From the NCBI GenBank assembly GCA_946537885.1, contig CAMNGC010000002.1:124001-188000 (forward strand): DNA of 64,000 nt, in the 5' to 3' direction. The position numbers and the translations under genes were made by a program. A model generated the notes under the pieces. The model worked only from the letters and a program-made list of their open reading frames with translations, did not search any database and was not told where the DNA came from. This stretch comes from an uncultured Clostridia bacterium. GTDB lineage: Bacteria > Bacillota > Clostridia > Saccharofermentanales > Saccharofermentanaceae. Each line of letters opens with the position of its first letter. The first letter of the stretch is position 1. Of this stretch, positions 57,593 to 64,000 are shown one piece after another.

Positions 57593-58606
57593 ATGACCAA
57601 AGACAAGGTATTGGCAATGCTGATAAATACTGACAGCTATATGTCAGGTGAACTTATAAGCGAAGAACTGGGAGTATCAAGAGCCGCAGTTAACTCAGCC
57701 GTAAAGAGTCTTCGCAGCGAAGGATACATTATAGAATCATGCACTAACAAGGGCTATAAGCTGATATCGCGCCCTGACAGATTATCATCCGGTGAGATAG
57801 AAGCGATCGTCGGTCCTGAGAGAATGGCGAATGTAGTAGTTCTCGACTCCGTGGATTCCACAAACAAGAAGCTGAAGGAGCTGGGATATAGCGGCTGCCC
57901 CTCGGGAACTGTAGTAATTGCCAATGAACAGACGGGTGGACGCGGCCGCCTCGGAAGATCTTTCCTCTCACCAAGGGACTGCGGAATCTATTTTTCCATA
58001 CTTTTAAGACCTGATACGGCGCCTTCCGACACCGGCTCCATCACCGCCTGGACTTCCGTTGCTGTCGCAGAAGCAATACAAAAGAGCACAGGTATCGAAC
58101 CCGGCATCAAATGGGTTAATGACCTGGTAGTCAATAATCATAAGATCTGCGGCATCCTGACAGAACTCTCGGTGGAAAGTGAATCCATGCGTATCGATAA
58201 CATCGTTATAGGTATCGGCTTAAATGTCAGCAATAAGATTACTGATTTTCCTGAAGAACTCCGTTCCACGGCCTCTTCCCTTGCAAGCGAATATCCGGAC
58301 AAGATCGGCAGGCTCAATCGCTCAGCTATAGCGGCCCAAATGATAATCCGGCTCGATCAGCTGATCGCGGACTGGCCTCATAACAGTGAGAGATACCTGA
58401 AGAGATATCGCGAACTCAGTGTAACATGCGGTAAAGAGGTAAATGTCATCCCGATAGGAAGCAGTTCAGAGCCTTCTGAAGGAAGAAAAGGAAAAGCACT
58501 GTCTATCAATGACGACTTCTCACTAAAGGTTCAGTACGAAGATGGCAGCATCTCCGATCTGTCCAGCGGAGAAGTCAGTGTAAGAGGATTATACGGGTAC
58601 GCCTAA
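57593..58606 (+). CDS. birA: Biotin operon repressor / biotin-[acetyl-CoA-carboxylase] ligase
   Basis: Bifunctional BirA, 337 residues. The N-terminal winged helix (about 1-60) has GELISEELGVSRAAVNSAVKSL and binds DNA. The ligase domain has VLDSVDSTNKKLKEL, the biotin-binding NEQTGGRGRLGRSFLSP and KWVNDLVVNNHKICGIL, followed by a C-terminal SH3-like part. ATG 57593 (MTKDKVLAM), with AGGATGG upstream, is preferred over ATG 57551, which lies within a TATAAT -10 (57547-57552) that probably serves this gene. Convergent with comEA 10 bp beyond. Confidence 0.94.
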   Translation: MTKDKVLAMLINTDSYMSGELISEELGVSRAAVNSAVKSLRSEGYIIESCTNKGYKLISRPDRLSSGEIEAIVGPERMANVVVLDSVDSTNKKLKELGYSGCPSGTVVIANEQTGGRGRLGRSFLSPRDCGIYFSILLRPDTAPSDTGSITAWTSVAVAEAIQKSTGIEPGIKWVNDLVVNNHKICGILTELSVESESMRIDNIVIGIGLNVSNKITDFPEELRSTASSLASEYPDKIGRLNRSAIAAQMIIRLDQLIADWPHNSERYLKRYRELSVTCGKEVNVIPIGSSSEPSEGRKGKALSINDDFSLKVQYEDGSISDLSSGEVSVRGLYGYA

Positions 58607-58615
58607 TCTTTTCCG

Positions 58616-59344
58616 TCAGCCAACACAAATAAGCGAACTGATCCTTGCGTATCTGCCCTCGCCTATACCCGAGACATTCATCAAGTCTCTTATATCCTCG
58701 AAAGGCTTGCTGCTCCTGTATTCGATTATCGATTCAGCCGTAACTTCACCGATACCGGGCAAGGTCATCAATTCATCCTTACCTGCTGTATTGATATTAA
58801 CAGGAATGATCTGTCCGCTATCAGCGACAGATGGGCCTTCCGGGTCATGTTCCGCTACGCCGAGATCTTCAGTTGATAATACATTATAAATCCCCGGCTC
58901 CGAGACGCTGACTCCGGCAATATCACTGCTGTCAGCTTCTGCTTTGGAAGGTATGTATATAGACAAGTTTTCTTCAACTATAAACACCAGGTTTATCCTT
59001 TCCGCAGCAGCGTCTGAAGTCATACCACCGGCCATAATAACCACATCATTAAGGATCGATCCGGCTTTGACCATATAAACTCCGGGATTTATTACTTCTC
59101 CGCAGACATAGACATTTACATAACGTTCTTCGGTCATCTCAGGCTCTGTTGAGCTCAACGTCAGCTCGGTCTCATCAGTCTTATTTGCAATATCAATGGA
59201 GATATCATCATTAGATCTTCCGCCCGCAGGGAATGTAAGATGATCGATCCCGCCTTTGCAAATTGTCTTATATAGCAGGCTGACTATGATCAGCATAATA
59301 AATGCGAGTGGATATAGTATCCTTTTGTCTATCTTTTTCCTCAT
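58616..59344 (-). CDS. comEA: Competence protein ComEA (membrane DNA receptor)
   Basis: Binds double-stranded DNA outside the membrane during natural transformation. One N-terminal transmembrane helix (about 8-28) is followed by an SLBB domain with VNVYVCGEVINPGVYMVKAGSILNDVV and a C-terminal pair of helix-hairpin-helix motifs, VNINTAGKDELMTLPGIGEVTAESIIEYR and LMNVSGIGEGRYARI. ATG 59344 (MRKKIDK) has GAGGTGAT seven bases upstream; upstream GTG/ATG candidates overlap that site. comEC, the channel gene, is not adjacent; birA converges instead. The promoter has the phased array shared with comM. Confidence 0.95.
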   Translation of the reverse strand: MRKKIDKRILYPLAFIMLIIVSLLYKTICKGGIDHLTFPAGGRSNDDISIDIANKTDETELTLSSTEPEMTEERYVNVYVCGEVINPGVYMVKAGSILNDVVIMAGGMTSDAAAERINLVFIVEENLSIYIPSKAEADSSDIAGVSVSEPGIYNVLSTEDLGVAEHDPEGPSVADSGQIIPVNINTAGKDELMTLPGIGEVTAESIIEYRSSKPFEDIRDLMNVSGIGEGRYARISSLICVG

Positions 59345-59382
59345 GCCGCTCATCACCTCTTTACGAAAAAGATCTCAAGGTG

Positions 59383-59468
59383 ATTCTATTCACTTTACAA
59401 CGATAAATGGCACACAATTGCACACAATTGGTCACAATCCCACACAATCGGACACAAAACACACAAAT
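59383..59468 (-). promoter_or_regulatory. Promoter of comEA with phased repeat array
   Basis: Array at 59409-59468 nearly identical to the comM one. Plus-strand ACAAT/ACAAA cores start at 59414, 59424, 59434, 59444 and 59454 (10-bp steps), then 59463 and 59472. Then exactly 20 bp to the -10-like TAGAAT on the minus strand (59383-59388). The -35 position reads GCCATT. About 49 of the first 54 positions match the comM copy, while the DNA between array and -10 differs, so the array and its spacing are what is conserved. Confidence 0.75.
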
Positions 59469-59532
59469 CTGACAATCTCATTTAGGAAGCGGCCGGGAAA
59501 TCCACCTGATTCCGCGAAGGAAGCAAAAAGAC

Positions 59533-59567
59533 ACCCCCAATATGATAGATATCACATTAGGGGCGCC
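59533..59567 (-). terminator. Rho-independent terminator after rsfS
   Basis: On the minus strand a stem pairs CCCCTAATGTGATA with TATCATATTGGGG (one bulge, G-U pairs), followed by TTTTTGC. It separates rsfS from the comEA promoter. Confidence 0.7.
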
Positions 59568-59592
59568 CGGTTACTTTCCTAAAAAAAGACAA

Positions 59593-59931
59593 TCAATTCT
59601 CAGGTCTCTTTGTCTCCCAAAGCTTCTCCAGATTATAATTTGCTCTCTCTTCCGGATGGAAAACATGGACTACTACATCCTTGTAGTCGATAAGCACCCA
59701 TCTGTCGCCTGATCGACCTTCAATATGGTCAGGATAGATACCGAGATCATTCTTGATGACAAATTCCACTTCATCGGCCAGAGCCTTGATCTGTGTTGTA
59801 GAATTACCGCTGCAGATAATAAAATAGTCCGCCAATGTGGTCTTATCCGCTACGTCAAGAACTTCGATATCGATACCTTTCTTGGAATCAAGTATGGTGA
59901 CGATCTTATCTGCAAACTCTTTACTGTCCAT
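59593..59931 (-). CDS. rsfS: Ribosome silencing factor RsfS
   Basis: Binds L14 of the 50S subunit and blocks subunit joining in starvation. 112 residues with ADKTTLADYFIICSGNSTTQIKALADEVE and HIEGRSGDRWVLIDYKDVVVHVFHPEERANYNLEKLW, which define the family. It follows the nadD-yqeK gene by 57 bp in the usual Firmicutes order. Confidence 0.95.
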   Translation of the reverse strand: MDSKEFADKIVTILDSKKGIDIEVLDVADKTTLADYFIICSGNSTTQIKALADEVEFVIKNDLGIYPDHIEGRSGDRWVLIDYKDVVVHVFHPEERANYNLEKLWETKRPEN

Positions 59932-59988
59932 AATAATCTCCTTGATGATTTGTGCTCCTGATCTCTCAGGTTATTTCTATTATAACAT

Positions 59989-61212
59989 TTACAGGCCCAG
60001 ACTCTCCATAAAATCACGCGTGAGAGGATGAATATCTCTTCCCTGACTCTCGAACTTATCCTTAACTGCTCCCACACACATCCGAAGAGCCTCATCAAGA
60101 TCCCGAAGTGCCGTGATCCGCATCTGCGTAAGATCCGCATAGGTTCTGGAAGGCTCGAGCTTATCTGCCAGGAAAACGATCTTGGATAAAAGGCTCATAT
60201 TGCCGCAGCCGGTTGTATGATATGTGATCGCATCAAGGATCTCCGGATCGTCCACTCCGAATTCACGCGAAGCAAAGGTCGCGCCCGCCGGAGAATGAAG
60301 AAGCTTCTTTTCGACGAAAATATCACCTGTTCTCTCCTCTGCCATCCGACGCTGCAGATCTATATCGAGTTCCTTGGCACAGTCATGAAGGGCCCCGGCC
60401 AGCAAAGCCTTGTCAGGATCACATCCGTGTATCAGAGCATAACGACAGGACAGCAGTCCCACATTAAGTGTATGAAGCAGCCTCTTGCACCCAAGATAAG
60501 GGTACATCCATATGGCAGCTTCCATGAAGCTTTCGACCGCCCGGTCACTTACATGATCGAGTGGATTGTCTGCTTGATAAAGATCATGGGTGATTATAAA
60601 TCTGCGCGCCGCCTCAGGGATCTTATCAAAGTCTCGCTCCTTACGAATAACAGATGAAGAAGCCTCAACCTGTTCTATCTTAAATATCTCAGGTCTTTTA
60701 GCGAAAATCTTCTCCAAGCGGTCAGCCTCGGAATCAACATCTATCCCATCACCCGGCCTTGATGCCGCAAGAAGATTGGCATATTTGAGGATCTTATCCG
60801 GCATATACCAACTGTCAAACTGCGGCAATATATCAGAACCTGCGATCCAGAAATAGCTGTGATCTTCCTCTGCTCTTTTACGCTTTACACCGTTAGCCAT
60901 AAGGAAAGGCACGATATAAGCCTTATCACAAAAGCGCTCAAGAGTAATTGCAGTATAGCTGATCCCTTCGATGGAGAATTCTATATCCGACAGGTATACA
61001 GGCTCGTCCTTGAACTCGCTCTCGAGCACATCCTTGGTCATATAGAACCTGTAGGGCGCGGCGCTTAAAACACGACCGCGCTTAAAGGAATTCCTGACTG
61101 TCGGTATGACAACAACCGCCTCTATAAGGCCGCATCGAAGAGCTCCTCTGATAATAGAGAGATGTCCGTTGTGAAAAGGGTCGAAAGATCCTCCGTAAAC
61201 TCCGATCCGCAT
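59989..61212 (-). CDS. nadD: NadD-YqeK fusion: nicotinate-nucleotide adenylyltransferase + HD phosphohydrolase
   Basis: 407 residues in two domains. Residues 1-200 are NadD: GVYGGSFDPFHNGHLSIIRGA, AGSDILPQFDSWY and the C-terminal SSSVIRKERDFDKIPEAARRFI. Residues 215-400 are an HD-domain YqeK-type protein, with RLLHTLNVGLLSC, GALHDCAKELD, LLHSPAGATFA and TYHTTG; YqeK-type enzymes hydrolyse Ap4A. In most Firmicutes they are adjacent separate genes; here there is no stop between them. It starts 5 bp after purD. Confidence 0.93.
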   Translation of the reverse strand: MRIGVYGGSFDPFHNGHLSIIRGALRCGLIEAVVVIPTVRNSFKRGRVLSAAPYRFYMTKDVLESEFKDEPVYLSDIEFSIEGISYTAITLERFCDKAYIVPFLMANGVKRKRAEEDHSYFWIAGSDILPQFDSWYMPDKILKYANLLAASRPGDGIDVDSEADRLEKIFAKRPEIFKIEQVEASSSVIRKERDFDKIPEAARRFIITHDLYQADNPLDHVSDRAVESFMEAAIWMYPYLGCKRLLHTLNVGLLSCRYALIHGCDPDKALLAGALHDCAKELDIDLQRRMAEERTGDIFVEKKLLHSPAGATFASREFGVDDPEILDAITYHTTGCGNMSLLSKIVFLADKLEPSRTYADLTQMRITALRDLDEALRMCVGAVKDKFESQGRDIHPLTRDFMESLGL

Positions 61213-61217
61213 CTCTA

Positions 61218-62474
61218 TCAGCCCAGCGTTCTGCCGATGTCCGTACGATAATGCATATCAGTAAAGGATATCTTCTTTACGCCTTCGTAAGCACCGTCGA
61301 TAGCCTCATCAAGAGTATCACCCTCATCATAGACACAGAGAACACGACCGCCGTTTGTGACTATCTTGCCTTCGCTGTTAAGTGCAGTTCCCGCCTGGAA
61401 TACCAGCTTGCCGCATGTATCGATACCGGTGATCTCATAGCCCTTCTTGTAGCTTACCGGGTATCCGCCTGAAGCCATGACGACAACGCAAGACTTCTTG
61501 TCACGCCAGTTGATATCGATCTTGTCGAGATTACCGTCGATCACGGCGTCGATGATATCCATAAGATCGCCGTCAAGCAAAGGCAGAATAGCCTGCACTT
61601 CAGGATCGCCGAATCTGCAGTTGTACTCAACTACCTTTGCCCCCTCATCCGTCAGCATCAATCCGAAATAGATAACACCTTTGAAGGGTCTGCCCTCTTT
61701 CTTAAGAGCTTCAATAGTGGGAGTGATAATTCGGTTTCTGATCGCCTCCATATCTGCATCTGTGAGATCAGCACCCGGTGTAACAGCACCCATTCCGCCT
61801 GTATTTAATCCCTCATCGTGGTCATTGACTCTCTTGTGGTCTCTTGAAGAGATCATCGGAACAGCATGTTCGCCATCAGAGAAAGCCAGTATCGTGAGCT
61901 CGGGTCCTACCATACATTCCTCAATAACTACAGTACTGCCTGCGTCGCCGAATTTCTTGTCCCCCATCATGGACTTAACTGCATCCTTAGCTTCCTGAAG
62001 ATCCTGAGCAATGATAACGCCCTTGCCAAGAGCCAGTCCGTCACACTTGATAACTATCGGCATCTTCTGAGTCTCAAGATAATCAAGCGCAGCCTGCTCA
62101 TCATCGAAAAGCTCATACTTGGCAGTAGGTATGTTGTACTTACGCATGAGATTCTTGGAGAAAGCCTTGCTGGATTCGATAATAGCGGCATTTGCTCTCG
62201 GACCGAAAGCCCTGATGCCTTCTGCCTCCAACTTGTCTACAAGTCCCAATGCCAGCGGGTCCTCAGGAGCTACAAATACAAGGTCAAACTGTCCCTGCTT
62301 AGCAAAATCCACCAGCTTATCTATCTCAGTAGCCTTTATATCCACACACTTGGCAACAGATGCGATACCTCCGTTGCCGGGAGCACAGTAAAGCTCATCT
62401 ACGCGACTGCTCTGCGCTAATTTCCAGCAGATTACATGCTCTCTTCCGCCACTTCCTACAACCAAAACCTTCAT
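61218..62474 (-). CDS. purD: Phosphoribosylamine-glycine ligase (GAR synthetase)
   Basis: Second step of purine synthesis. ATP-grasp enzyme of 418 residues with MKVLVVGSGGREHVICWKLA, ALGKGVIIAQDLQEA, GPELTILAFSDG and VVEYNCRFGDPEVQAILPLL. Fully in line with the family. It lies between atpC and nadD rather than with other pur genes; the 60-bp gap to atpC has no clear terminator. Confidence 0.97.
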   Translation of the reverse strand: MKVLVVGSGGREHVICWKLAQSSRVDELYCAPGNGGIASVAKCVDIKATEIDKLVDFAKQGQFDLVFVAPEDPLALGLVDKLEAEGIRAFGPRANAAIIESSKAFSKNLMRKYNIPTAKYELFDDEQAALDYLETQKMPIVIKCDGLALGKGVIIAQDLQEAKDAVKSMMGDKKFGDAGSTVVIEECMVGPELTILAFSDGEHAVPMISSRDHKRVNDHDEGLNTGGMGAVTPGADLTDADMEAIRNRIITPTIEALKKEGRPFKGVIYFGLMLTDEGAKVVEYNCRFGDPEVQAILPLLDGDLMDIIDAVIDGNLDKIDINWRDKKSCVVVMASGGYPVSYKKGYEITGIDTCGKLVFQAGTALNSEGKIVTNGGRVLCVYDEGDTLDEAIDGAYEGVKKISFTDMHYRTDIGRTLG

Positions 62475-62534
62475 TTCTATTTCCTCCGAATTCTCGATAG
62501 CTTAGATATTATCAGACAACAATCCCTTTGTCAC

Positions 62535-62795
62535 TTAAGACCAGATAACACTGCCGGTAAGAAGTGTCACTTTATCCTCTCCGACAGTCAGGATCCCTCC
62601 TTCTATCTTTCCGCGCTTATCAGTCTCATCAGGCAGATCGATCACCATCTCACAGGCTTTAAGTGCTGTGACAAAAGGGATATGTCCCGCCATAACGGCC
62701 AGGTCACCCTGAAGACCTCTCACGGAGAGGCACACTGCCTCGCCCTCAAAAAGCTTGCCGTCAGGTGATGAGACTGTCAGATTATAAGATTTCAT
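62535..62795 (-). CDS. atpC: F-type ATP synthase epsilon subunit, N-terminal domain only
   Basis: 86 residues. SPDGKLFEGEAVCLSVRGLQGDLAVMAGHIPFVTAL is the characteristic beta-sandwich of epsilon. The usual C-terminal helical hairpin (about 45-50 more residues), which inhibits ATP hydrolysis, is missing: the stop TAA comes right after VTLLTGSVIWS, and the 60 bp before purD cannot code for it. Starts 20 bp after atpD. The enzyme should therefore lack epsilon inhibition by that helix. Confidence 0.9.
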   Translation of the reverse strand: MKSYNLTVSSPDGKLFEGEAVCLSVRGLQGDLAVMAGHIPFVTALKACEMVIDLPDETDKRGKIEGGILTVGEDKVTLLTGSVIWS

Positions 62796-62815
62796 GCTCA
62801 GATCATCCTCCGACT

Positions 62816-64000
<1,185 letters not shown>

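Overview
The window looks like a chromosomal segment of an anaerobic, low-to-mid GC Gram-positive bacterium of the class Clostridia (gut or rumen type). Supporting signs are strong GGAGG-type ribosome binding sites, the gene order comM-dprA-topA-trmFO, TrmK beside DnaG, RsfS beside a NadD-YqeK protein, a giant 2-hydroxyacyl-CoA dehydratase activase of strict anaerobes, DUF624 and PP2C proteins and many lipoproteins. The genus cannot be fixed from the sequence. Most of it is ordinary core genome and most genes lie on the minus strand.

Layout. 1-7.5 kb: ileS (cut by the window edge), an RluA-type pseudouridine synthase, an RlmI-like methyltransferase and two related lipoproteins. 7.6-10.8 kb (plus): an OmpR/VicK-like two-component system coupled to an RsuA/RluB-type pseudouridine synthase. 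11-13.3 kb: aquaporin, purM and the RNase P RNA gene. 13.3-20 kb: Nif3-like protein, an FtsX-type ABC exporter with its own repressor-like operator, trmK and dnaG. 20-25 kb: yajC, dapB, dapA, then queA-tgt on the plus strand. 24.7-33.6 kb: one long minus-strand run comM-dprA-topA-trmFO-DUF624 protein-PP2C phosphatase-degenerate PP2C. 33.8-41.9 kb: ychF, an anchored protein with a Pro/Thr spacer, serine acetyltransferase, DUF308 and DUF218 membrane proteins, coaE and polA. 41.9-47.2 kb: the 1494-residue activase and an unknown partner. 47.3-49.4 kb: folA, a histidine phosphatase and thyA. 49.4-55.1 kb is the most accessory-looking part: a three-gene secreted/lipoprotein operon, a SleB-type hydrolase, a truncated BMP-family gene and two tRNA-Pro genes. 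55.2-64 kb: MATE exporter, an unknown membrane protein, birA, comEA, rsfS, nadD-yqeK, purD, atpC and atpD (cut by the edge).

The most interesting signal is not a gene. The promoters of the two competence transcription units in the window, comM-dprA (near 33.65 kb) and comEA (near 59.43 kb), carry almost the same block of about 58 bp, built of ACAAT/ATTGT units repeated every 10 bp. The block ends exactly 20 bp upstream of a -10-like hexamer in both places, and neither promoter has a good -35. This looks like the binding array of an activator of natural-competence genes that is neither ComK-like nor ComX-like in its motif. Other points worth a look are a probably leaderless queA, a pseudo-PP2C paired with a true PP2C, a predicted ATT start codon, an F-ATPase epsilon subunit without its C-terminal domain, a propeller-plus-binding-protein lipoprotein and a tRNA-Pro with an AGG anticodon.
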